From Rhodococcus sp. AW25M09 (GTDB lineage: Bacteria; Actinomycetota; Actinomycetes; Mycobacteriales; Mycobacteriaceae), in the NCBI RefSeq assembly GCF_000333955.1, contig NZ_CAPS01000135.1, forward strand, positions 1 through 61,779: a stretch of DNA of 61,779 bases. Reading direction: 5' to 3'. Within the stretch, counting starts at the first letter, position 1, and the number at the start of each line of letters is the position of its first letter. A program made the position numbers and the translations under genes. Shown here one piece after another: positions 25,468 to 33,872 of the stretch. The notes below the pieces were generated by a model. It saw only the letters and a list, made by a program, of their open reading frames with translations, made no database searches and was not told the origin of the DNA.

Positions 25468-26100
25468 ATGGGTGGGAGCGCCGCAGAACGCCTGCGTGCA
25501 GCTGTCCTGGCAAGGCGGGATCAGCTTAAATTCAGCCGTCGGCAGGTGTCTCTCAATGGAGGGCCGTCCGAACCGACGCTATTAAAAATCGAGCGGGGCC
25601 AAGGCGACGACCTTGGGGCGGCGACATTCCGCAAGCTCGATATCGGGTTGCAATGGGAGGCTGGATCAGCGGCGAGAGTCGCAGTAGGCGGCACGCCCGC
25701 GGCAGCGGCAAGATCTGACGTCGCTCTCGCCTCTGGTGGCCTCTCGGTTCCGGTAGCCGCCGTAGCCGAAGTAACCAAGCTTGTCGGCGAACTGCAGGAC
25801 CTGGCCGACGTCAGGGAAGACCAATCGCTGCGATCGATCTCGGAGCGCCTGGCGCTGGCTATTCGACCAATCTACGGCTCGTATGTCACCAGCGTGCTTG
25901 AAGCTAACCGGCGTTCCTCTCCGGGTGGACTTGCCGCAATCCTCCAGCTGTTAGGGCCGTTCCTCGACGAGCCGATACCGACCGACGCAGCTGATGTCTC
26001 AGAATGGCAATATCGGCGGTGGCTCGCCGGCCAAACCGATGGTCTGACCAAAGCGCAGGAACAACGATTTCAACGGCGGTTGGAGCAGTCCGATGAGTAA
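25468..26100 (+). CDS. XRE-type regulator with C-terminal helical domain
   Basis: About 210 residues from ATG 25468 (GAGAGCAGG just upstream). ATG 25453 and GTG 25408 are alternatives that only add a basic tail. The N-terminal 60 residues form a divergent HTH (AERLRAAVLARRDQLKFSRRQVSLNGGPSEPTLLKIERG). A helical region follows (VPVAAVAEVTKLVGELQDLADV), then a C-terminal domain with YRRWLAGQTDGLTKAQEQRFQRRL. The gene overlaps the EspR-like gene by eight bases (ATG 26093), so the two are translated together. The target is not known. The nearest convergent gene is the P450. Confidence 0.7.
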   Translation: MGGSAAERLRAAVLARRDQLKFSRRQVSLNGGPSEPTLLKIERGQGDDLGAATFRKLDIGLQWEAGSAARVAVGGTPAAAARSDVALASGGLSVPVAAVAEVTKLVGELQDLADVREDQSLRSISERLALAIRPIYGSYVTSVLEANRRSSPGGLAAILQLLGPFLDEPIPTDAADVSEWQYRRWLAGQTDGLTKAQEQRFQRRLEQSDE

Positions 26101-26479
26101 ATTCCCGATGCGCCGCAGGATCGACGCACTCTTCGATACTTTCCATCTTATCGACGAGGCCGAAACGTCCAACGAGACTGTCGTGGAATATCTGGTCGAG
26201 CGTGGGCACAACATCTCCGTTGAGGCCTTCGAGCAGCTTCGATCAGGTGCTGGAACTCCAGAGATGCCATCTGCAGCGGTTGTTTCCGACATCGCTGGCT
26301 TCTTCCGCTTCTCAAGCGATTACCTCACAGCAACGGAGGACGACCAGCGCTTCAAAGACTTGCAGGAGCAGCTCGATACGCTGAGGGTATTCCGGCAACA
26401 AGGGGTGAAACGGCTGCGGTTTCGGGGGCAACCAACATCCTCGGATCGAGCCGCTCTGATTCGCGCTTTGCGCGGCTGA
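26093..26479 (+). CDS. EspR-like nucleoid/secretion regulator
   Basis: A 128-residue protein strongly reminiscent of mycobacterial EspR. It has an N-terminal RIDALFDTFHL, a long HTH domain with VVEYLVERGHNISVEAFEQLRSGAGTPEMP, then AVVSDIAGFFRFSSDYLTA, and a C-terminal dimerisation helix (LQEQLDTLRVFRQQGVKRLRFRGQ). EspR binds widely across the chromosome and controls ESX-1 secretion in mycobacteria. This copy starts within the end of the preceding XRE gene. Its stop is seven bases from the end of the convergent P450 gene. A role in controlling this cluster or the plasmid itself is likely, but inferred. Confidence 0.78.
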   Translation: MSKFPMRRRIDALFDTFHLIDEAETSNETVVEYLVERGHNISVEAFEQLRSGAGTPEMPSAAVVSDIAGFFRFSSDYLTATEDDQRFKDLQEQLDTLRVFRQQGVKRLRFRGQPTSSDRAALIRALRG

Positions 26480-26486
26480 GCCCAAG

Positions 26487-27896
26487 TCACGTCCGAGGAT
26501 GCAATTTCACGCGTAGCCCCTCAGGCTTCAACGTGATGGTCTCCCGCACCTGCAACGTGTAATCGGGATCCGGCTCGATGTCGAAGTCCTTGATAATGGT
26601 CGCCAAGACGATCAGGATCTCGTGGTACGCAAACTGCCTGCCGATGCAGGCCCGCATCCCTACCCCAAAAGGTCTGTAGATTTCGGGATGCCGACCACGC
26701 GTCCTCTCAGGGAGGAAGCGGTCGGGGTTGAACTCTTCGGCGTCCGATCCCCACAGGGCGTTACGGTGCAATTGCAGTAAGACGACGAACACCCACTCAC
26801 CCTTCTCGAATGGATGTCGACCTCCAAGCATTGTGTCGGCGTTCGCCTTTCGGAAGTACCCAGGTGCCACCGGCCACAGGCGTAGGGTTTCGTCGACTAT
26901 TCGTCGGGTTGCTCTGAGCTTCGACACCTGCTCGAACGTAGGGGTGCCGTCCGTCCAGACAGATTCGATTTCGCGGCGTGCTTCCTTGACCACTTCAGGG
27001 TGGAGCGACAAGTAGTGCAGTGCAAATGCGAGAGCCCCCGCCGACGTCTCGTGACCCGCCACAAGGAACGTCAGAATCTGGTTTCGGACGTTGGCGTCGT
27101 CCAACAGCTCCCCGCTGTCCGGATCGGCCTCGACCAGCATGCGGTCGAGCAGGTCGCCTTTGCCACCCGGCCCGGTGGCTTTTCGGGTTGCAACGACATC
27201 ATCAACCAGGGCGTGCACCATCCGCACGTCCTCGCGGTGCTGCTTCAACTGATTGCGAAAGATAGTCTTCTCGACGAGGGGATGCGAGTAGGCGGCACGG
27301 TTGATGTAGCGCAGCTCTCTCAGCATGGCACCAACCAGAACGTGTTCACCAGAGTCGGTGAAGGAGTCGAAGTCGTAGCCGAACGCGCAGCGGCCGATGA
27401 TTTCGAGCGTTGTCTTGTTCATGTCGGCCGACACATCGATCCATGACTCAGCGGGCTTACTGTGCCACAGCGAGGTCAATTGCCCGGCCGCCTCGACCAT
27501 CGTCTGGTGATAACCGCGCATCGCTTGAGCTGTGAACGACGGAGCAAGAATGGCGTGAGCTTTCGCCCAGTTCGGTTCTCTGTTGTGTGCGGTGAACAGG
27601 CCATCTCGGACAATTTCTCGAAGGTTCCGGATGGGTACTCCCAGAAACTTCGACCAATTCCGATCGTCGTTGATCTCGACCAGCAGGTCAGGGTCCGAGA
27701 CATACGTGACGCGGGTGCCGACAATGTTTCGCTCGTAGATACCGCCGTACCGCTGCGCTCCCTTCATACCCCACTGACTCGAATCGGTGATGTGAAGGTC
27801 CCAAAGATCACCGAGAAGGGGTATTCGATGGGGTGGGTGCGGCAGCACCCTATCCTTCGCCTTGATACGTAGGGGATTGCTCACAGACTGGCTCAA
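26487..27896 (-). CDS. Cytochrome P450 beside the MAB_1171c/ImmA pair
   Basis: A 469-residue P450 from TTG 27896, eight bases after AGGAAG. I-helix motif AGHETSAG is at residues 280-287, ExxR is Glu336-Arg339 (DETLRLWP), and the heme loop is FGVGMRACIGRQFA with Cys417 as ligand. The K-helix and heme-loop pattern is closest to the fatty-acid hydroxylase type (CYP102-like heme domain), but no reductase domain is fused and no ferredoxin gene is adjacent. Electrons must come from elsewhere. It follows the MAB_1171c-like gene by about 20 bases, on the same strand, so co-expression is likely. The substrate is unknown. Confidence 0.92.
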   Translation of the reverse strand: MSQSVSNPLRIKAKDRVLPHPPHRIPLLGDLWDLHITDSSQWGMKGAQRYGGIYERNIVGTRVTYVSDPDLLVEINDDRNWSKFLGVPIRNLREIVRDGLFTAHNREPNWAKAHAILAPSFTAQAMRGYHQTMVEAAGQLTSLWHSKPAESWIDVSADMNKTTLEIIGRCAFGYDFDSFTDSGEHVLVGAMLRELRYINRAAYSHPLVEKTIFRNQLKQHREDVRMVHALVDDVVATRKATGPGGKGDLLDRMLVEADPDSGELLDDANVRNQILTFLVAGHETSAGALAFALHYLSLHPEVVKEARREIESVWTDGTPTFEQVSKLRATRRIVDETLRLWPVAPGYFRKANADTMLGGRHPFEKGEWVFVVLLQLHRNALWGSDAEEFNPDRFLPERTRGRHPEIYRPFGVGMRACIGRQFAYHEILIVLATIIKDFDIEPDPDYTLQVRETITLKPEGLRVKLHPRT

Positions 27897-27918
27897 TGTG
27901 ACTACTTCCTGAACGTTG

Positions 27919-29076
27919 TTAAGCGTGGGTTGAGATGGCCGATTGCTTTGCTGTTTCCCACCGGCACGCGATCTTGTTCAGCGCGCGCACTTCCTCGATA
28001 AGGTCGCGATCCCTGTCAGCGGCGTGTAGTCGTATGTAGTCGCCCGGGGCCCCGCCGGAACGTTTTCGTTCCAGAGCTGCGGCGACTTGGAACGCGGAAG
28101 CCGTAGCTGGGTCAGTGTGGTCGTCGATGGGCGTCGCGAACCGTCCGAGCACCAGTAAGCAGTCGCGGATCTCGACCGTCATCCGTTGTAAGGCTTCTAT
28201 ACGTCCTGATCCGGCGGCTGCGTGGTACTTCTTATCCAAACCGGGAATATCGTCCTTGCAGGTGGCGACTAGGTCCTCGCGAAGTGGCTGGAGCTTCCGA
28301 ATGGACCGAGTTGCCGGGTCGAGGTCTGCGAGTTCGAGTAGTAGATAGATTGGCCGAATAATGGCGACAATTGCACCAAGAAGTAGAATATAAACGAAGT
28401 TATTCTCATTTGCTGCGAATCTGAACTCGACAAACGACGTGCCAGTTCCGGTTGCGGCAAATACCGAACTCGCGAAGATGGAGATTGCCTCTTCCGTCGC
28501 CCAAGCACCAGCGACCAGAAGAACTAGGTATGTTGCGATGTGTTTTCCTCGAAGTTGTCCCCGGACGAGATCGCGCACGCTGACGTAGACCAGAGGGACG
28601 CTTACGGCGGCGCACCAGGCGGAAAAGATCGAGAAGTATGCGACCGTTTGCCAACCTTCGGTTCGGTCGATGTATTGGTCGAGCACCCGAGCGTGGGTGC
28701 CGAACACGAGCATGAGCGGGACGGATATGTAGCCAGCTAGCCATACCGGCTTGTCCGTGATCCACCGGTCGGAGAATCGAGATCGTGCCCACGACGACAC
28801 CAGCACTAGGACCAACGGCACGTAAGCCATGACGATCATGGTCGTACCAAGTTGGCGGGTGAACCCGACGGATAGCCCGACGTGGACTGCCATGAAGTTC
28901 TGGGCCTCTTCTTCACGGAAGACAGCAGCCAGGATTGCAAAACCGAGCGCGTACGTCACCAGCCGCTCTGTGTGTGAACCGGAACGCCCGAACAGCAGAA
29001 TCATTCGCGCAATGAATGTTGCGACCGACATCAGGATGATTGTCCAGCTGATAAGTCCCGGAACGGAGCTAGTCAT
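27919..29076 (-). CDS. MAB_1171c-type membrane protein (7 TM plus DUF6545-like domain)
   Basis: The start is ATG 29076, which overlaps the stop of the ImmA-like gene (ATGA). A GTG four codons upstream is possible. The product is 385 residues. The N-terminal 240 residues contain about seven hydrophobic helices (including ISWTIILMSVATFIARMILLF, TMIVMAYVPLVLVLVSS and FVYILLLGAIVAIIRPIYLLLEL). A soluble C-terminal domain of about 140 residues carries IRKLQPLREDLVATCKDDI, GRIEALQRMTVEIRDCLLVLGRF and YIRLHAADRDRDLIEEVRALNKIA. This matches the actinobacterial MAB_1171c family, often paired with ImmA-like proteases. The name transporter is only putative. Confidence 0.8.
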   Translation of the reverse strand: MTSSVPGLISWTIILMSVATFIARMILLFGRSGSHTERLVTYALGFAILAAVFREEEAQNFMAVHVGLSVGFTRQLGTTMIVMAYVPLVLVLVSSWARSRFSDRWITDKPVWLAGYISVPLMLVFGTHARVLDQYIDRTEGWQTVAYFSIFSAWCAAVSVPLVYVSVRDLVRGQLRGKHIATYLVLLVAGAWATEEAISIFASSVFAATGTGTSFVEFRFAANENNFVYILLLGAIVAIIRPIYLLLELADLDPATRSIRKLQPLREDLVATCKDDIPGLDKKYHAAAGSGRIEALQRMTVEIRDCLLVLGRFATPIDDHTDPATASAFQVAAALERKRSGGAPGDYIRLHAADRDRDLIEEVRALNKIACRWETAKQSAISTHA

Positions 29077-29576
29077 GCCGTCCCCCACAACGATCGCATA
29101 GCGGCCGAATCGCGGAAATGCGAGACCTTTGTCATCACCAAATCCGCCAAGAGTTCAGCCTCGCTCTCCTGCTCATTTGAAACGAGGTTGCGACCTAGAG
29201 CGCTGCGAAGAGCGTCCGGGGGTACATCGGAAAGTAGTAGCCGCAACCAGTCTTCGTCCGGCTCCTGGTCGGATGAGTGACCAAGGACCATGTGGGCCGC
29301 CTCGTGGCACAGCACCTGAATTAGATGGCGCTCTGTCATTCCCAGGTCGTACAGGATGATGTCTTTATCTGTGCAGTCACACCACACGCCGCATGGTGAA
29401 GACTGAAGATCGCTGTACAGCTCGCTGCTATCCGATGACCGCACCCCACGAAGTTCGATTGGCCGGCCGCGGTATTGCGAGAGAGCGTCGATGAACGCGT
29501 CGCGGTTCCACGGGGAGGGAATCATCGCTTCAATAGTTGCGCGCGCCTCGAAGACATCTGCCATCGAATCGTTCAT
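29073..29576 (-). CDS. ImmA/IrrE-type metalloprotease
   Basis: A 167-residue protein from ATG 29576. A longer frame upstream is Arg-rich and lacks a ribosome site. The zinc-protease motif HEAAH is in QVLCHEAAHMVLGHSS, with a further Glu/Asp-rich helix (EQESEAELLADLVM) supplying the expected third ligand. ImmA/IrrE-family proteases typically cleave XRE repressors in response to a signal. The stop codon overlaps the ATG of the MAB_1171c-like gene, so protease and membrane protein are made together. The XRE and EspR-like proteins encoded a few kilobases left are candidate cleavage targets, which is inference. Confidence 0.85.
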   Translation of the reverse strand: MNDSMADVFEARATIEAMIPSPWNRDAFIDALSQYRGRPIELRGVRSSDSSELYSDLQSSPCGVWCDCTDKDIILYDLGMTERHLIQVLCHEAAHMVLGHSSDQEPDEDWLRLLLSDVPPDALRSALGRNLVSNEQESEAELLADLVMTKVSHFRDSAAMRSLWGTA

Positions 29577-29867
29577 AGGAGCCCCCCAGCTGCCGTCTTC
29601 AGATTGCGGTGCCAGGGTACGGCATCGCTGCGAGGCTCTCCGAGCAGCAGTTCTCCACACCCTCCGGCCACAAAGGGACACCGGGCGGTCCACCGCTTCC
29701 AGTCGCGAGACCGGGAATCGCTCTACCGTCTAGCCTCAAGGACGCGGGCGACTCACATCGATGTAATTTGTTCGGTCGCTTACGGCGTGTCTGAGCCCGC
29801 CGAACGTGATTCTGCATCAGGATAGGCACTGGTTGGGACCGATGATGCAGATGAAGGAGGCCACGCG

Positions 29868-30080
29868 ATGCCGATGCCCAGTAAGGGTGACCGGAAGCCG
29901 TTGACTGTCCGAATCCCGCTAGAGCTGATCAAGACGCTCGAAGAACAACAGAGTTCAGCAGGTGTGACGTCTTTGGGTCAATACCTGGCCGACCTCATCG
30001 CGATCGTGAACGACCGCGAGGACCTCGCACTTGAACTCAACCGACCGCAGAACCAAGGGGTGTTGCCCCTGACTGCGTGA
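29868..30080 (+). CDS. Ribbon-helix-helix protein
   Basis: A 70-residue protein with an excellent ribosome site (GAAGGAGG) before ATG 29868. The sequence KPLTVRIPLELIKTLEEQQ, followed by VTSLGQYLADLIAIV, has the strand-helix-helix pattern of CopG/Arc-type DNA-binding proteins. It lies about 160 bases upstream of the rep gene with a hairpin between them. RHH proteins of this kind often regulate plasmid copy number. Here that is a position-based suggestion. No partner toxin gene is adjacent. Confidence 0.7.
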   Translation: MPMPSKGDRKPLTVRIPLELIKTLEEQQSSAGVTSLGQYLADLIAIVNDREDLALELNRPQNQGVLPLTA

Positions 30081-30147
30081 TCGTTTAGTTCCGAACCGAC
30101 ATTCGGGACACACGTTCAACTGAATTAGCGCAGCACAGATAACGAAA

Positions 30148-30173
30148 AACCCCCGGCGGGCGGGCCGAGGGTT
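30148..30173. terminator. Hairpin between RHH gene and rep
   Basis: AACCC-C-CGGC (30148-30157) pairs with GCCG-A-GGGTT (30164-30173), nine pairs with one internal mismatch and a six-base loop, preceded by an A-run and followed by TTCTCG. This is a typical actinobacterial terminator shape. It would insulate rep from the RHH gene. Confidence 0.6.
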
Positions 30174-30240
30174 CTCGAAATCAGAGAAGCGAGTGACTAG
30201 CTCGCAACTCGGGTGTTGCTACTCCCCGAAGGGACTTGTC

Positions 30241-32118
30241 TTGCGTGACATGTCTCAGGGTACATCGTGCCCTGAAGTAGGTACAAGATTGAATGCTCGT
30301 GTCGTCCACCCGGATGCGACTGCGGACCGACTGTGGCATCGATTCGCACCGGCCATTGCTGCGCGCCGATCGATGAGGCTGTACGACCCGACGACGCGTA
30401 AATACGTGTCGTCGGGGCCGTTGACGGTCAAAAGGCCGGCACTGCCATCAGCTGTGCCGCTGTTCTCACGCGGGCGCGCCGGCGTCGTTGCTTTGGACTT
30501 CGACACCAAACACCACGGCCACGCCTCCGTTGTCGCCGACACCCAGCGTCTGTTGGCCTGGTTGACCGAATGCGGTGGCCGCGCCGTCGTCGACGAATCC
30601 ACCAGCGGCGGCCGACATGTGCTGATACCGCTGGCACCGGGAAAAACGGTCACCGCAGACGAGGTACGGCCGTTGCTGCGCCTTCTTTCAGCGCGACTTC
30701 CCACGTTGGACATCACACCGATGACCAACGACAAAACCGGCTGCATCACCGTCCCAGGCTCACAGTGCAAAGAAGGTGGCTACCGCACCCTCGTCGACCT
30801 CGACCCGCCTGCAGCGTCCGACATCCTGACCGTCGGGTCCGATGCCGGCACCCTCCAACGGCTCGAAGCCCTGCTCGGAGGAACGGGCCGCGCGATCACC
30901 AGCCCGATCGACACACACATCCGAGCCGAGACGTCCGCCGAACGCGTCCTCGGCAGCAGCGATGACGCCCGATTGCATCCGCGTTTCTGCCGCTCCACCC
31001 CTCCCCCGCGCTGCGTCCTCGACTTCGCCAGCACCGGCCGCATCGACACCCGCCGCTGGCCCTCACGCTCGGAAGCACGCCAGTCCGTCATCACCCACGC
31101 CGTCCTCGCCGGAGCCAGCACCACCGACATCCTCACCCGCGTCACCGAGCCTGACTGGGCGGGTGTGCGTGCCGCATACGCCCGCTACGCCGAACCCGAA
31201 CGCGCCATCCGCCGCGACACGGCCCGCGCCCTCGACTGGGCCGCATCAAGCCTCCCCGACCCAGTCCGGGATATCGGGCACAAGCAAAAGCACACAGGGG
31301 GTACCTACGATCCAGTACTTCGTTTATGGCTTACCCACGCTCAAACCTGGGTCGCTTCCGAGTTCCTTCACCGGCGAGATCGCTGGACTACACACGCAGT
31401 CGTTCAAGCACTGGCGTGGGCTGCTGCAGTGTCGGGCCGGATAGTCGAAGGTGTCCCTACAGTCGGCGTCGGTGGCCGCTCACTGTCCATCGCCGCCGGC
31501 ATGCTCCCCGAATCAACGGTGTGGTCAGTTCTGGAGCGGCTAAGGGATATGGAAGGCTCACCGCTGTTGTTGATCGAACGCGGGGTAGGTCAGAACCCTG
31601 ACCGGTATGCGCTTGTGCCGACACACGCAGGACGAGCAATGACAAAGGACACTCTGACAGAGCCCGCGGAGGTCGAGTCGGTACACCCGGCATGGAGTGT
31701 CATCGGATGGCGGCACCGCATCCTTTACGACGCAGTAGCCGCTGCATCAGAACGACTCACCCCGGACGAGTTGTTCACCGCAATCGGGATCGGCCGCACC
31801 AGCGGGTACGAAACCCTGTTGGATCTGCGTATCGCCGGTCTGCTCACGGTCGTGAACACCCGCGTCGGTGTCGGTCCCGTCGACCTCGACGACATCGGCC
31901 ATCGTCACGGTCTCACGTCGGCCGTTCGTGCCCGCATCGTGCGCCACCGCGCCGAACGCATCGTCTGGCGAGAATGGCTCGCAGCCCGCGACGAGTCACG
32001 TACCCCGAAGGAACCGGATCGGTCGTTGTTCGCGATCGCCGACGATCACCCGGCCGATCCACCCGACCACGACTACATCATGGCGGTGATGAACACCGGC
32101 CCACCAGACCCGTTCTGA
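30241..32118 (+). CDS. Plasmid replication protein with primase-type N-terminal domain
   Basis: The start is TTG 30241, behind GAAGGGA. ATG 30250 and a GTG at 30193 are alternatives. The product is about 625 residues. The N-terminal 200 residues carry archaeo-eukaryotic-primase motifs: VVALDFDTKHHGH, with the metal-binding DxD, and STSGGRHVLIPL, the sxH-like motif. DITPMTNDKTGCITVPGSQCKEGG follows. The C-terminal half is helical with winged-helix-like segments (AAGMLPESTVWSVLERLRD; IGIGRTSGYETLLDLRIAGLL). The layout is that of actinobacterial plasmid Rep/primase proteins, which prime and initiate replication. The origin is probably close but no iterons are evident within 150 bases upstream. 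Confidence 0.78.
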   Translation: MRDMSQGTSCPEVGTRLNARVVHPDATADRLWHRFAPAIAARRSMRLYDPTTRKYVSSGPLTVKRPALPSAVPLFSRGRAGVVALDFDTKHHGHASVVADTQRLLAWLTECGGRAVVDESTSGGRHVLIPLAPGKTVTADEVRPLLRLLSARLPTLDITPMTNDKTGCITVPGSQCKEGGYRTLVDLDPPAASDILTVGSDAGTLQRLEALLGGTGRAITSPIDTHIRAETSAERVLGSSDDARLHPRFCRSTPPPRCVLDFASTGRIDTRRWPSRSEARQSVITHAVLAGASTTDILTRVTEPDWAGVRAAYARYAEPERAIRRDTARALDWAASSLPDPVRDIGHKQKHTGGTYDPVLRLWLTHAQTWVASEFLHRRDRWTTHAVVQALAWAAAVSGRIVEGVPTVGVGGRSLSIAAGMLPESTVWSVLERLRDMEGSPLLLIERGVGQNPDRYALVPTHAGRAMTKDTLTEPAEVESVHPAWSVIGWRHRILYDAVAAASERLTPDELFTAIGIGRTSGYETLLDLRIAGLLTVVNTRVGVGPVDLDDIGHRHGLTSAVRARIVRHRAERIVWREWLAARDESRTPKEPDRSLFAIADDHPADPPDHDYIMAVMNTGPPDPF

Positions 32119-32321
32119 CGCACTGCGTACCGGCCATGAACTGAGAGCAGACGCGAGCGCCGGTTTTGTTCGCATTTCTCGCTCTCACCGCGCCCACCGC
32201 GCGGCTGGACGCGGCAACGCCGGATCGAACTGGATTCTTACACCGACGTCGCTGTGTGATGCCGGTGCTGCACGATCTGTCGACGTGCTCGATTCGACTC
32301 GGTCGACGTTGGCTGTCGAGC

Positions 32322-33494
32322 TCAGATAATCGGTGCGTTGGGTTGGCGGCGGATGAAGTCCGCCATCCCGGGAACGGTGAAGGCAACCAGGCCGCGGGCG
32401 GGAGACCAGATCAGCCCTTTGCGTATGCACGAGTCACGGTGCGGTGCCATCGACTGCGGGTTCGATCCGAGGGCCTCGGCGAGGGATGCTGTCCGCGGAG
32501 TGTCGGTTCCGCTGCGCGCGATGGCAACCAGATAGCGTTTTTCTGCTTCGGTGGCCCGTAGCCACCTTGAGCTGTAGAAGCCGGCATCGAGCGAAGCGTG
32601 GCCGGTGTCGACCGCGTCCTCGGCGTCGGCGAGGGTGAACGGGGATTGCTGGGCTGCCTGCCAGAGCTCGTGACCGAACACCTGAAGGAAGTACGGGTAT
32701 CCATCGCTCGCCGCGACGACGTAGTCGGTTGCCTCGGCGTCGATGGCCTGGTTCAGTCGGGTGATGGGTGTGGCGAGCGCATCGCGGGCCTGATCGTCGG
32801 CGAGCGGACCGATGGTCCTGTAGTCGAACTGGCGCTCGGCGTACGACCGTGCATCGGCCAAGGCCTGTGCAAGGTTCGGCAGGCCTGCGCCACACACGAA
32901 GAACGGCCATTGGCGCTGGGCTGCACGGTGCTGGGTCGCCAGGATCACCTGCAGCAGCGCAGGTTCGAGCTCCTGCATCTCGTCGATGAACAGCCCCAGC
33001 GCGGTGCCGTCCTTGCGGAGTTCCTCGGTCAGATCTTCGACGAGATCCTCGAATTCGACCCCCAAGGTCGGCTTCTCGGTACCGGCGGAGCGAGCGAGCT
33101 CGACTCCGACACCGAACGCAGTGGCGGACACCGAGAACTCTTCGGTCAACTGCCGGATCTTGTTCGCGACCGGGCCGGCGAACTGGCGACGACGTACAGC
33201 GCGGGAGATGTCCTTGGCGATCCGTCGCCGCAGCGCCTCGGCACCTTCCACGCTGGTCTGGGCCTCGACCTCGACCACCACCCAGTTGTGGCGGCGGGCT
33301 TGATCCGCCATCGTCGCCAGGAGTGTGGTCTTGCCTACCCCTCGAAGTCCCTGGAGCATCAACCCGCGGTCGTAGCGCCGCTGTTTCGTACGCGCGACCA
33401 ACAAGTCGAATCGTTCGAGCTCGGCGGTGCGTCCGACGAGCTCGGGTGGGCGGGTGCCAGATCCTGGTGTGAAGGGGTTCAGTCCGTACTCCAT
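32322..33494 (-). CDS. AAA/ORC-like ATPase with C-terminal winged helix
   Basis: A 390-residue ATPase starting MEYGLNPFTPGSGTRPPELVGR. Walker A is LQGLRGVGKTTLL (about residues 48-60) and Walker B is LGLFIDEMQEL. A sensor region follows (FFVCGAGLPNLAQAL). The C-terminus contains a winged helix (GTDTPRTASLAEALGSNPQSMAPHRDSCIRKGLIWSP). Proteins of this size and order are common on actinobacterial mobile elements and resemble archaeal/ORC1-type or STAND-like ATPases. It is convergent with rep, with a 200-base gap. A role in replication or in a signalling/defence pathway cannot be told apart here. Confidence 0.85.
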   Translation of the reverse strand: MEYGLNPFTPGSGTRPPELVGRTAELERFDLLVARTKQRRYDRGLMLQGLRGVGKTTLLATMADQARRHNWVVVEVEAQTSVEGAEALRRRIAKDISRAVRRRQFAGPVANKIRQLTEEFSVSATAFGVGVELARSAGTEKPTLGVEFEDLVEDLTEELRKDGTALGLFIDEMQELEPALLQVILATQHRAAQRQWPFFVCGAGLPNLAQALADARSYAERQFDYRTIGPLADDQARDALATPITRLNQAIDAEATDYVVAASDGYPYFLQVFGHELWQAAQQSPFTLADAEDAVDTGHASLDAGFYSSRWLRATEAEKRYLVAIARSGTDTPRTASLAEALGSNPQSMAPHRDSCIRKGLIWSPARGLVAFTVPGMADFIRRQPNAPII

Positions 33495-33872
33495 GCACTT
33501 AGACTATCGGATCGTATGCATGTGTATTAGATTTTATCTTATATTTGCGGATACAATCTGATATAGCGAACGGCTCGGCGCAAATCCAGGCGCACTACGT
33601 CGACAAGCTGTACCCGGCGCGGAAGCAAGTACTGCGACGCCTTTGCGCTGTCGCTGTCGGCTGATGGGGCGGGAAGCGGCTACCGCACCGTCAAGAAATG
33701 TTGACAGTGTGCCGGGATGCAGTGCTGGGCCCCGCAGACCACACGTCATTCGTCGCCGACATGAATTCAGGTGCCGGCCCGCGTTGCGGCAACGAAGGTG
33801 GTGTCCGGCTTCTGCGCTCGATGAGGTGTACGACGGTGGGGTCTCGGTCCGCTACATCCTGAGCCCAACGTG
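33495..33872. other. Gene-poor stretch left of the recombinase-like gene
   Basis: No coding region with a plausible start is seen. The left part is AT-rich (33525-33560) and probably contains the promoter of the AAA ATPase gene. It holds one copy of the TACCGCACCGTCAA...TGTTGAC element (33681-33710). Confidence 0.5.
33681..33710 (+). repeat. 30-bp element, copy 1 (GTCAA-N6-TTGAC core)
   Basis: Copy 1 of a 30-bp direct repeat whose twin is at 36834-36863. The copies agree at 24 of 30 positions, in two blocks (TACCGCACCGTCAA and TGTTGAC). The core has dyad symmetry. The copies flank the recombinase-like, HhH and SUKH genes in the same orientation, so they could be crossover sites or binding sites for one protein. 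Confidence 0.6.

Noticed and set aside
29577..29693. Upstream extension of the ImmA-like gene.
   Set aside because: Arg-rich, no ribosome site, and the ATG at 29576 begins a normal-length ImmA-type protein.
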